From assembly GCF_007830515.1 (NCBI RefSeq), contig NZ_VLKT01000012.1, positions 1 to 64,000 on the forward strand: a stretch of 64,000 nt of DNA. The letters run 5' to 3'. Below the pieces are notes generated by a model. That model was not told where the DNA came from. It worked only from the letters and a program-made list of their open reading frames with translations, and did no database searches. Below are positions 7,181 through 14,892 of the stretch, piece after piece. Position numbers and translations under genes: made by a program. Origin of the DNA: Mesorhizobium tianshanense (lineage in GTDB: Bacteria; Pseudomonadota; Alphaproteobacteria; Rhizobiales; Rhizobiaceae). Position 1 is the first letter of the stretch, and the number at the start of each line of letters is the position of its first letter.

Positions 7181-8749
7181 TTGACAAGGGGTGCGCCGCA
7201 GCCAGGCGGCGCTGATGAAATGGCAACCCCGTTCCTGGTGGCGCGCGATATCGCAAAGGCCTTCGGCGGCACGCAGGCGCTGAAGGGCGTATCGCTCGAC
7301 ATCGCGCCAGGTGAAATCCATGGTCTTGTCGGCGCCAACGGCGCGGGCAAGTCGACCTTCATCCGTATCCTGGCCGGACTAAACCATCCCGACGCCGGTC
7401 GTCTCGAGCTCGACGGCCACAGCCAGCAGATCGGCACGCCGCAGCGGGCGACCGAGCTCGGCATGAGCTTCATTCACCAGGAGCTTGCGTTTGTGCCGGG
7501 CATGACCGTGTTGCAGAACATCATGCTGGGCGTCCCGAAGAAAACCCGCTTCGGGCTGACCGATTGGCGTGCGATCGCGCGCGACGTCGCACCGATCGCC
7601 AGGCGCGTCGGCATATCAGCCCCGCTCAACGCCGGCGTGAAGGGCCTTTCGACGGCCGAGATATGGCTGATCAATATTTGCCGCGCTTTGGTGCGCAAGG
7701 CGCGGCTGATCGTCATGGATGAGCCGACGGCATCGCTTGCCGCCAGTGAAGCGGAACGGCTCTTTGCGATCGTGCGCGATCTTTCCGCGTCAGGGGTGGC
7801 GGTGCTCTACATCTCGCACCGGCTGGACGAGATCCTGAGCCTGTGCACGCGCGTGACGGTCTTTCGCGACGGCCGCTCCGTGGCCGAGCTCGCCGGAGAC
7901 ACGCTCAACCGCCCTGCGCTGGTCGAGGCAATCGTCGGCGGCGCAATTCGGGATCCTCAAAGGACAGCCACGACACGGCAGCGCGGCGACGTCGTGATGG
8001 ATGCCAGAACCCTGGCGCGGGCGCCGAACGTCCGTGGCGTCAGCCTTCAGCTCCACGCCGGCGAAGTGTTGGGCATCGGCGGCCTTGTCGGCGCCGGGCG
8101 TACGGAACTCGCCCGGCTGCTCTTCGGGGCGGAGCGGCCTGACAGCGGCGAGATGACGCTGATGGGCCGGCCCTATGCGCCCGCCTCCCCCGCGGCGGCT
8201 GTCCGGGCCGGGCTTGGGCTGGTCCCGGAGGAGCGCCGGGCGGAAGCGCTTTTTCTCTCCAAGAGCATCGCCTTCAATCTAGGCATCGCCAATCTCGACA
8301 AGATTGCGCTTGGCCGATACCTGCCGCTGATGAACCGACGCGCCCGGACATCGATGGCCGGCGAGACGATCCGCTCCCTGTCGATAAAGGCGCGAAGCGC
8401 AAGCACGCCCGTTGGCCGTCTCAGCGGCGGCAATCAGCAGAAGGTTGCGATCGGCCGCTGGCTCCAGCGCGCACCGAAGGTGCTGATCCTCGATGAGCCG
8501 ACGCGAGGCGTCGATATCGGAGCGCGCGCCGAGATCCACCGGCTGATCCGCCAGCAAGCCGACTCCGGAATGGCGGTTCTGGTGATTTCATCGGAGCCGG
8601 ACGAACTGCCAGACCTGTGCGACCGCGTTCTGGTGATGGCGGAAGGACGCGTTGTTCGCGAGCTGACCGGTCAGGCGGTGTCGCGAAAGGCAATCGTCGA
8701 AGCAAGTTATGTCGAACCGGAAGCCCTGATGGAGGATCATCCCGCATGA
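7181..8749 (+). CDS. Sugar ABC transporter ATP-binding protein (RbsA/XylG type, two ABC domains)
   Basis: A tandem-ABC ATPase of about 522 residues energising the importer. Domain 1 has Walker A GANGAGKST and Walker B LIVMDEPTAS with the H-loop YISHRLDE. Its signature region is degenerate (GLSTAEIWL), as is common in this subfamily. Domain 2 has a degenerate Walker A (GLVGAGRTE), signature LSGGNQQKV and Walker B ILDEPTRGVD. Start choice: TTG 7181 is six bases after GGAGG (7171-7175); ATG 7220 and TTG 7169 are alternatives. Its stop overlaps the permease start (ATGA). Confidence 0.92.
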   Translation: MTRGAPQPGGADEMATPFLVARDIAKAFGGTQALKGVSLDIAPGEIHGLVGANGAGKSTFIRILAGLNHPDAGRLELDGHSQQIGTPQRATELGMSFIHQELAFVPGMTVLQNIMLGVPKKTRFGLTDWRAIARDVAPIARRVGISAPLNAGVKGLSTAEIWLINICRALVRKARLIVMDEPTASLAASEAERLFAIVRDLSASGVAVLYISHRLDEILSLCTRVTVFRDGRSVAELAGDTLNRPALVEAIVGGAIRDPQRTATTRQRGDVVMDARTLARAPNVRGVSLQLHAGEVLGIGGLVGAGRTELARLLFGAERPDSGEMTLMGRPYAPASPAAAVRAGLGLVPEERRAEALFLSKSIAFNLGIANLDKIALGRYLPLMNRRARTSMAGETIRSLSIKARSASTPVGRLSGGNQQKVAIGRWLQRAPKVLILDEPTRGVDIGARAEIHRLIRQQADSGMAVLVISSEPDELPDLCDRVLVMAEGRVVRELTGQAVSRKAIVEASYVEPEALMEDHPA

Positions 8750-9741
8750 GCGATGTTGCGATAAGCGCCCGGCGTCTGTCGCCCGGAGCCAAGGCGGCGC
8801 TCGGTATCTTTGCCCGTTATGGCACGATCATCGGACTGCTGGCGATGATCGTCACATTTTCGATCCTGTCGCCCGGAGCCTTTCCCACCTTGGGCAATTT
8901 CACCAATGTGCTGAACCAGGCTTCGCTGGCCATGATCATTGCCGGCGGGCTGACGCTTGCCGTGGTCGTTGGCGAACTCGACCTGTCCATAGGCTTCGCC
9001 GCCAGCCTGCACGGCATTCTGATCACCGGCCTTGTCGTCCACGACAAGCTGCCGATCCCGCTTGCGGTGGTCATCGTCATCGCATTGGGCGCGGTGATCG
9101 GTCTCGTCAACGGCTTCATCGTCACCAAGGTCAAGGTCAACTCCGTTATTGCGACGCTGGGCGTCGGAACGATCCTTACCGGCTTGGCCTTCGCCTATTC
9201 CGCCGGCGTTCCCATCGTGGCGGGCGTGCCGGAGGCATTTCTCCAGCTTTCCCTTGGACGCTGGCTGTTCGGTATCCCCAACAACATCATCGTCATGATC
9301 CTCGTTCTCGGCGGGCTTTGGCTCCTGGTCGAACGAACACCGCTCGGCCAGGAGATCCAGGCCGTGGGCGGCAATGCCGTGGCCGCCCGCCTTGCCGGGG
9401 TGAATGTCGACCGCATCAAGATCCTCGGCTTCGTCATTTCGGGAATGTGCGCCGCGCTCACCGGGATACTGCTTGCCTCGCGGCTCGGCAGCGGCACGGC
9501 AAGTGCCGCCGACTCCTACCTGCTCACCGCATTCGCGGCGGTGTTCCTTGGCTCGGCAACGCTGCGTGACGGCGAATTCCATGTGCTCGGCACGCTGGTC
9601 GGCGCCCTCATCATCGCCTTCGGCTTCAATGGCCTCAACATTTTCGGTGCCCCGACCTTCTCGCAATATGTGCTGCAGGGCGCCATTCTGATCATTGCCG
9701 TGGGCATGGCGAGCCTGGGACGCTCGCTGGCGGAACGCTGA
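8746..9741 (+). CDS. Sugar ABC transporter permease (RbsC type)
   Basis: The 331-aa inner-membrane permease has eight to ten hydrophobic segments. The family EAA-like region includes LAGVNVDRIKILGFVISGMCAALTG (about 225-250) and the segment LTAFAAVFLGSATL, both typical of BPD_transp_2 permeases. The start ATG 8746 overlaps the ATPase stop by four bases, indicating translational coupling. It forms the channel of the importer with the ATPase at 7181 and the binding protein at 6219. The MBL-fold hydrolase follows 11 bases later, so its product may act on the imported solute. Confidence 0.92.
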   Translation: MSDVAISARRLSPGAKAALGIFARYGTIIGLLAMIVTFSILSPGAFPTLGNFTNVLNQASLAMIIAGGLTLAVVVGELDLSIGFAASLHGILITGLVVHDKLPIPLAVVIVIALGAVIGLVNGFIVTKVKVNSVIATLGVGTILTGLAFAYSAGVPIVAGVPEAFLQLSLGRWLFGIPNNIIVMILVLGGLWLLVERTPLGQEIQAVGGNAVAARLAGVNVDRIKILGFVISGMCAALTGILLASRLGSGTASAADSYLLTAFAAVFLGSATLRDGEFHVLGTLVGALIIAFGFNGLNIFGAPTFSQYVLQGAILIIAVGMASLGRSLAER

Positions 9742-9752
9742 AGGAGGAAGCG

Positions 9753-10589
9753 ATGACAAGCGAAGACACGCATTGGGAGGTTTACGTTGTCGAATTCGCC
9801 CGGTCGAACCAGCAGCCCTGGGTGGATCTCGTCGCCGGCATGTATGACGATGGCAAGGTCGATCTGCCCTTTTCCTTTGTCCTCTTGAAGCGTGGCGACC
9901 GCAACGTGCTGGTCGACACCGGGTTCATTCAGGAATCGAGCACTGCCTTCTCGCTGAAATTTGACATTCCCAACTGGATCTCGCCGGTTCGCATGCTGGC
10001 CGAGCTGGGCATCGGGCCCGGCGCGATCACCGACATTTTCGTGACCCATGCGCATTTCGATCACATGGGATCGATCGCCGAGTTCCCGAATGCAAATCTC
10101 CACATCCAGAAAAGCGAGCTGCTCTCCTGGTATGAGGCGATCGCATTGCCGCCGCGCTTCGGTTATCTCACCGCCATCATCGACCCGGATACTCTGCGCG
10201 CCGCCCTCGATGCATCGGTCGAACACCGTGTCTCGCTGATCGATGGCGACAAGGACGATGTGCTGCCGGGCATCCATGTCCGGCTGGGAAGCGGCCACAC
10301 GATCGGACAGCAATTTGTCATCGTCCAGTCCGCCCGGGGCAGGCTGGTCATCTCCGGCGACTGCGTCTATTCGAGCCGGCAGATCACCGGACACAAGCAC
10401 GACGGCGTCTACGCCCCGCTGAACAATGCCGTCGGCAGCGTTTGGGAGCAGCTGAAGACCATCGATCGCATCAACACCGAGATCGGCGGCGATCTCGGGC
10501 AACTGATCGTCCTGCACGATATAGAGCGATGGAAGGGTCAGCCGATCGTTGCGGAACTCGAAGGATTTCGCATCGTCAGGGCCGGATAG
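9753..10589 (+). CDS. MBL-fold metallo-hydrolase (lactonase-like), 278 aa
   Basis: A cytoplasmic metallo-beta-lactamase fold. The zinc-binding THAHFDHMGS motif is at residues 98-107, a second His at GSGHTIGQQ, and the bridging Asp at VISGDCVY. The length and layout resemble N-acyl-homoserine-lactonase-like and other small lactonases. Start ATG 9753 follows an excellent AAGGAGGA site. It is 11 bases downstream of the permease and very probably co-transcribed. This suggests hydrolysis of a lactone or ester derived from the transported sugar rather than quorum quenching, but that is inference from context. Confidence 0.85.
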   Translation: MTSEDTHWEVYVVEFARSNQQPWVDLVAGMYDDGKVDLPFSFVLLKRGDRNVLVDTGFIQESSTAFSLKFDIPNWISPVRMLAELGIGPGAITDIFVTHAHFDHMGSIAEFPNANLHIQKSELLSWYEAIALPPRFGYLTAIIDPDTLRAALDASVEHRVSLIDGDKDDVLPGIHVRLGSGHTIGQQFVIVQSARGRLVISGDCVYSSRQITGHKHDGVYAPLNNAVGSVWEQLKTIDRINTEIGGDLGQLIVLHDIERWKGQPIVAELEGFRIVRAG

Positions 10590-10612
10590 GGCAATCCGAC
10601 GGCGGCGCACCT

Positions 10613-11257
10613 TCAGAAGCGATAACGGATTCCAAGGACGTTCGCATTGGAACCCTCATTCATATCGCCAAACGTCCCATCGGCGCCGGATCTATGGTGG
10701 AGTTGGTAGACAAGCTCGACATTGGGAGCTTGCCTGACCCGGAAAGAAAGCTCCGCACCGATGAACCCGAGGAGTGACGCATCGCCATCGTAACGGATTT
10801 CGCGATCGCGCTCGATCTCGGTGGGGCCTGTAACGGCACTGAATCCAGCCGTCAGCGCGGGCGCAATCGCCAGATCACCGATGACAAGACCCTGATGGCG
10901 AAGCCGCACGCCGGCCCAAAGTTCTCCGGACGTATCGTCGTCGTCGCCAAACCTTATGGCGGCCCCGGTCACGCCGCCAAGGACGAAACCGGCGCCAATG
11001 TCGGTGAAGTCGCGGCCGTATGCGGCTCCGACCATGTAACTGTCCGTATAGTCGGCCCCGAAGACTTTGATCGTGTCTCCGAAGGACCCGGTCGTGAAGA
11101 CGCCGCCAAAAACATAGATGTCGTTCTTCATCGGTTGACCGCCAGCGAAAGGATCTTCGGTCGCAAAGTAGATGAAAGGGGAACTATTTTCGGCGAGGCC
11201 CGGAGTGACTGAAGCGATCAGTATCATTGCCGCGAATGCTGCCTGCACTCCGCGCAT
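10613..11257 (-). CDS. PagL-like outer-membrane protein (acyloxyacyl hydrolase / lipid A deacylase family)
   Basis: The 214-aa protein has a signal peptide MRGVQAAFAAMILIASVTPGLA cleaved before ENSS. Alternating polar/aromatic beta strands follow, and it ends RYRF with the terminal Phe typical of outer-membrane barrels. Near the C-terminus the order H-x-S (LHHRSGADG) followed by an acidic residue (DMNEGSN) recalls the His-Ser-Glu catalytic set of PagL lipid A 3-O-deacylases. If active, it would trim a 3-O acyl chain from lipid A. The match is by pattern only; a structural barrel without activity is possible. It is convergent with the MBL gene and stands alone. Confidence 0.65.
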   Translation of the reverse strand: MRGVQAAFAAMILIASVTPGLAENSSPFIYFATEDPFAGGQPMKNDIYVFGGVFTTGSFGDTIKVFGADYTDSYMVGAAYGRDFTDIGAGFVLGGVTGAAIRFGDDDDTSGELWAGVRLRHQGLVIGDLAIAPALTAGFSAVTGPTEIERDREIRYDGDASLLGFIGAELSFRVRQAPNVELVYQLHHRSGADGTFGDMNEGSNANVLGIRYRF

Positions 11258-11290
11258 GAATGAGCTCCGAATCAGTCTGCCCCTCGATCA

Positions 11291-11564
11291 TCAAGTGCTC
11301 CGGCATTTCACCGAAATAAACAAGGCCCCGAATACTGCGGGATCAAGATCAGCCAAAAAAGCCCGCATTGTTCTCCGCAGGACGCGTTCGGCCCGCTCGG
11401 GGATGATGTCCACGCCCATTCCAGGCCGGTCGACGACCGCGATCATGCCATCCCTGACGATCGGATCGGGCAGGCCGCCCCGCGCGCTATCCGATGCGCT
11501 TGGCTTCCCGCTGACGAAGGAGGTGGAGGAAGAATACCAGGCCTGGCGCAAGCAACAGGCCTAG
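11291..11564 (-). pseudogene. Probable C-terminal remnant of an enolase-superfamily (mandelate racemase-like) enzyme
   Basis: On the minus strand a short frame (11291-11551) contains LPDPIVRDGMIAVVDRPGMG followed by VDI. This resembles the end of mandelate racemase/muconate-lactonizing enzymes (pattern DG.I.V.D.PG.GV). No catalytic barrel is present and the reading ends in unrelated sequence. On the plus strand the same interval can also be read as coding-like (ending YQAWRKQQA before TAG 11562-11564). Only one can be real, so the assignment is tentative. It fits a degraded sugar-acid dehydratase next to sugar genes. Confidence 0.35.
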
Positions 11565-11566
11565 CT

Positions 11567-11622
11567 TTTGTTTGAGCATCGGATTTTCCCAAAACCGGTA
11601 CCCTCTTTTAGGTCCGACGCTC
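11567..11622. repeat. Intergenic palindromic repeat, family A, copy 1
   Basis: The arms GAGCATCGGA (11574-11583) and TCCGACGCTC (11613-11622) pair with one mismatch around TTTTCCCAAAACCGGTA. A 33-base block (11567-11599) recurs exactly, inverted, at 21896-21928. Such elements are common between genes in Mesorhizobium-like genomes and may act as transcription attenuators. Here it lies just downstream of the minus-strand nitroreductase-like gene. Confidence 0.8.
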
Positions 11623-11644
11623 CAGCAATATCTCGACCAGCCGA

Positions 11645-13042
11645 TCAGCCCCAGTTCTGCTGATGTGCGGCATGGGTGCGCAGATAGGCGCCCGGCCCGA
11701 AATGCGTATCGTAGAACCCGGTGTCCAACTGGTGCGCCTGCAGGTACATCAGGCTGAAGATCGCGGGCACGGTCGCCGGAAAACGCCCGAACGTGTCGAA
11801 TATGTACTGCGCCATTGTCGTGACGCAATCCACAAACTCTTCGCCGATCGGGGCAGCGCTTGACCGGATGGTTTCGGTTTTCTTGTACGGCCCGCCGGTG
11901 CCCGCGTTGAACGGGCCGCCCGGTCCGAATTTCCGTGCCACGACGCTCTCGACGGCGGCGCGCATGGTTTGGAAATGCGGCGGGCAATGCCCCTCGAACA
12001 CGCCCTCGAGCCCGGTCACGTGCGGCAGCGGGCGTCCTTCCAGCATGTCGAAGCGGAACCCCAGTCCGGGCACCTCGGGATCGCCGCTAGCACCCAGCAC
12101 GCTGAACGGGTTGATCCCCTCGTACATCCACCCGCCAAGACCGAGAGCCTGCAGCATCAGCGCACCGGCATAGCAGGCCGTCGACGTCTCGACCGTCACC
12201 TCGGTAAGGCCAAGCTGCTCGACATAACTCAGCGGAAACGGGTTCTCGGTATCCACCAGCGCCTTGAACCGGTCGATCCCCGGAACCGGACGACCGTTGA
12301 CGTCGTCATAGATGCAGGCGCCGTTTTGCACGAGGTAGCACAGAACGAGCAGCATGTGCTGGGCGAGGTCGGCCACCGGAATGATCAGCATGCTGCCAGG
12401 CACGTTTGCACACCATTCGTTGTGCATCTCCATATGCTGCGGCACGCGCGGGATGTTGAGGCGGCCATCGGCAAGTTTGACGATGCGCGACCGGTGCGCA
12501 TCGAGATAGGCGTTCATATCCGTCTCGCCGTCCGGCGCGGCGACGGCCCCCATGTCGCGGGTCGGGAGGAAGTAAACCCCGTTGTCATCGGTGAAGAAAA
12601 TCTCCGAGGTGTGAAAACCGGCGGACGAAGGAAAGCTCCGGCCGCCGGCCGCGCCCGCATAGTTCGGAATGTTCGGGCTGTAGAACCGGTTGTGCGGGAT
12701 CAAGTTCGACCAGCCGGTGTTGCCGGCGACGGTGGTGAGCAGGAGCATCTGTTCCAGATCGCCGAGCGGCGCCGGAGCCTGCTTCGATGTGTAGCTGAGC
12801 GGCCCGTCCGGGATCGAGGCGCCGCGGGCAAAGCGGCGCGACCGGCGCCCGTGGATCGCCTCGATCAGAGGAAACTGCGCTGCCTCGATCATGCCCTGCG
12901 GCAAGTTCTGGATCCTGTCCAGCATGATATTTCCTTTCTGCGAGAGGCCGGCCGCGGTTGCGCGGCAGCCGAATGTGTTCAGGATGCCGCCCGCGCCGAT
13001 CATCGACGCGCCGAGCACCTTTCTGCGTGTTGTCTCAAACAT
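11645..13042 (-). CDS. Tat-exported nitroreductase-like protein, 465 aa, function unknown
   Basis: The N-terminus TTRRKVLGASMIGAGG reads as a twin-arginine signal (RRKVLG, hydrophobic core, ATAAG). The segment after residue 60, with IHGRRSRRFARG, PDGPLSYTSK, PLGDLEQMLLLTTVAGNTGW and further on LGLTEV..STACYAGALMLQALGLGGWMYEG, resembles the nitroreductase/SagB-type FMN fold, but the match is by pattern only. Start ATG 13042 has GGAGA upstream. An internal ATG at 12925 has an equally good site (AGGAAA) and would give a cytoplasmic form without the Tat signal. It is divergent from a GlxA-type AraC regulator, the likely controller. Substrate unknown. Confidence 0.6.
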   Translation of the reverse strand: MFETTRRKVLGASMIGAGGILNTFGCRATAAGLSQKGNIMLDRIQNLPQGMIEAAQFPLIEAIHGRRSRRFARGASIPDGPLSYTSKQAPAPLGDLEQMLLLTTVAGNTGWSNLIPHNRFYSPNIPNYAGAAGGRSFPSSAGFHTSEIFFTDDNGVYFLPTRDMGAVAAPDGETDMNAYLDAHRSRIVKLADGRLNIPRVPQHMEMHNEWCANVPGSMLIIPVADLAQHMLLVLCYLVQNGACIYDDVNGRPVPGIDRFKALVDTENPFPLSYVEQLGLTEVTVETSTACYAGALMLQALGLGGWMYEGINPFSVLGASGDPEVPGLGFRFDMLEGRPLPHVTGLEGVFEGHCPPHFQTMRAAVESVVARKFGPGGPFNAGTGGPYKKTETIRSSAAPIGEEFVDCVTTMAQYIFDTFGRFPATVPAIFSLMYLQAHQLDTGFYDTHFGPGAYLRTHAAHQQNWG

Positions 13043-13155
13043 CGGTTCTCCGTTTCCGGCGAGCGCGGGTTGGTGAAGATCGGCGCTTGCCGGGTGAGCC
13101 CATGCCATCTCGTGTCAGGGCGGCGTTAGACGCAGACTCGACAGAAACGGGTCAT

Positions 13156-14205
13156 ATGTGCCAAACCTCGGACATGCCGCTATCCCATGATGCCCGAACG
13201 CTGACGGTAAGCCTCATGGTGGTGCCCGAGGTTTCGGCGGCCGTGACCTACGGGCTGCACGAGGTCTTCACCTGCGTCGGAGCGGCATGGGAGATGCTGA
13301 CGGGCGAACGGACCCAAAGCCGCCGCATGACGCCGCGGATCGTCGGCAGCCGCGTCGGGCCGGTGCGCACTACTCTGGGCGCCACGATTTTTTCCGAGCA
13401 CAGCTTCGGCGAAAGCCTGCGCTCGGATGTCGTCATCATCGGCGACCTCAGTCTGGAACCGGAACCAGATCTGAGTGGCAGATGGGATGAAGCCATCCAC
13501 TGGATGCTGGACCAGCACGCGCGTGGCGCGATCATCTGCTCGGTCTGCACCGGATCGCTGATGTTGGCCGAAGCCGGGCTGCTCGAACACCGCGAAGCCA
13601 CCTCCCACTGGAGCGCGACCCGATATTTCCGGAAGTGCTATCCGGGCGTCCGGCTACAGCCTCAACGTGTCATCGTGCCCTCCGGCGACGGGCACGATGT
13701 GGTGACGAGCGGCGGCTCCGCATCCTGGACCGATTTGTCGCTTTATCTGATTGCCCGTTTCTGCGGCGATGCCGAGGCACGGCGGATCGCCAAGATCTTT
13801 CTGTTTGGCGACCGCAGCGAAGGCCAGCTTCCCTTTGCCGCGATGGTTCGCCCGAAGCAGCATGAGGACGCGTCGATTGCTGATTGCCAGGGCTGGATTT
13901 CGGAAAACTATGCCATTGCCAATCCGGTTGCGGAGATGACGAAGCGCTCTGGCCTCGCCGACCGCACCTTCAAAAGGCGATTCCAGTCGGCGACCGGCTA
14001 CACTCCGATCGGCTACGTGCAGACGCTTCGCGTGGAGGAAGGCAAGCAGATGCTGGAAACCTCAAATCAGGCAATCGACGACATCGCGCAGGCGGTCGGC
14101 TATGATGATCCGAACTCCTTCCGTCGTCTGTTCAAGCGCACGGTGGGCGTGACGCCGCAAAAATACCGGCAACGCTTCAAGTCCGTGGGCATCGGAGCAG
14201 CCTGA
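13156..14205 (+). CDS. GlxA-type AraC-family regulator (DJ-1/PfpI domain plus AraC HTH)
   Basis: The protein has about 349 residues. The N-terminal domain is a DJ-1/PfpI glutamine-amidotransferase-like fold used as a sensor. It shows SLMVVPEVSAAVTYGLHEVF and the nucleophile-elbow region SVCTGSLMLAEAGLLEHREATSHW, with Cys at the elbow. The C-terminal half (about 245-345) has two AraC helix-turn-helix units: NPVAEMTKRSGLADRTFKRRF and IDDIAQAVGYDDPNSFRRLF. It likely activates the divergent nitroreductase-like gene. No start has a strong ribosome-binding site; ATG 13102, 13156 and 13174 are all possible and 13156 best leaves a promoter gap. Confidence 0.88.
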   Translation: MCQTSDMPLSHDARTLTVSLMVVPEVSAAVTYGLHEVFTCVGAAWEMLTGERTQSRRMTPRIVGSRVGPVRTTLGATIFSEHSFGESLRSDVVIIGDLSLEPEPDLSGRWDEAIHWMLDQHARGAIICSVCTGSLMLAEAGLLEHREATSHWSATRYFRKCYPGVRLQPQRVIVPSGDGHDVVTSGGSASWTDLSLYLIARFCGDAEARRIAKIFLFGDRSEGQLPFAAMVRPKQHEDASIADCQGWISENYAIANPVAEMTKRSGLADRTFKRRFQSATGYTPIGYVQTLRVEEGKQMLETSNQAIDDIAQAVGYDDPNSFRRLFKRTVGVTPQKYRQRFKSVGIGAA

Positions 14206-14302
14206 GTCGCACGCGGGACGACATGCCGAGGCCGGCGGCAAATTCCGTCAGTACAGCCGATGCGCTCGGCGGCACGACAACGACATCGTGAAGTTGTGCA
14301 GG

Positions 14303-14330
14303 TTGACTCGGTTGTCTGCTTGCCTAACTA
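14303..14330 (+). promoter_or_regulatory. Candidate sigma-70 promoter for the lipoprotein gene
   Basis: TTGACT (14303-14308) and TAACTA (14325-14330) are separated by 16 bases. They lie about 50 bases upstream of the lipoprotein start and are not linked to the preceding gene. Confidence 0.4.
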
Positions 14331-14381
14331 GGGTTCTCGGGGCCAGCACAAATCACAACAGCCGGTATGATATTTTCCAGC

Positions 14382-14870
14382 ATGCGAAAGCTTGTCCTTC
14401 TTGTCCTCTTGGCCGGCAGTTCCATCCTGTCCTCCTGTGTCGCCCCCGACGACACGTCGAACATCTCGAAGGAAGACGCAACGACGGCGGCCGCCCGCAA
14501 GGAGATGGTCGGTCTCAGCGAGGCGGACGTTCGAATGTGCGCCGGCTTTCCGACAGCCACCGCCGATGCGGGCGGATCAAGCCAGATCTGGACCTATCAG
14601 CGCACCGTTCAACGCGGCAATCTCAACGTCGTGATTCCAACCTTGGCCGTGGGTGCGATCCCGACGGTCGGAGGATCCCTCAATGTCAATCCTGGCGGCT
14701 ACTGCAATACGCAAATTCGAATGGTCGATGGCCGTGTTGCCGAGGTCGCCTATGCGGGCGACAACAATCTGCCGAACCACCGCGATGGGCTCTGCGTCAG
14801 CACGGTAGACGCCTGCGTGGCATATGCCCGCCAGCGCCATCCAGTCAGAACAGGGGCCGGTTCCAGGTAA
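14382..14870 (+). CDS. Small outer-membrane-type lipoprotein, 162 aa
   Basis: MRKLVLLVLLAGSSILSSC is a lipoprotein signal with lipobox LSSC (Cys at about residue 19), so the mature protein is lipid-anchored. The N-terminal mature part (GLSEADVRMCAGFPTATA then SQIWTYQRTV) follows the plan of SmpA/BamE-like domains (helix, then W-x-Y strand). The middle is hydrophobic and Gly-rich (VVIPTLAVGAIPTVGG). Four mature cysteines besides the anchor could form disulfides. An ATG five codons upstream (14367) is also possible. It ends 22 bases before the stop of the convergent molybdenum hydroxylase gene. Function unknown. Confidence 0.7.
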   Translation: MRKLVLLVLLAGSSILSSCVAPDDTSNISKEDATTAAARKEMVGLSEADVRMCAGFPTATADAGGSSQIWTYQRTVQRGNLNVVIPTLAVGAIPTVGGSLNVNPGGYCNTQIRMVDGRVAEVAYAGDNNLPNHRDGLCVSTVDACVAYARQRHPVRTGAGSR

Positions 14871-14892
14871 TCGGGCTGGCTGCAGAGCGCGT

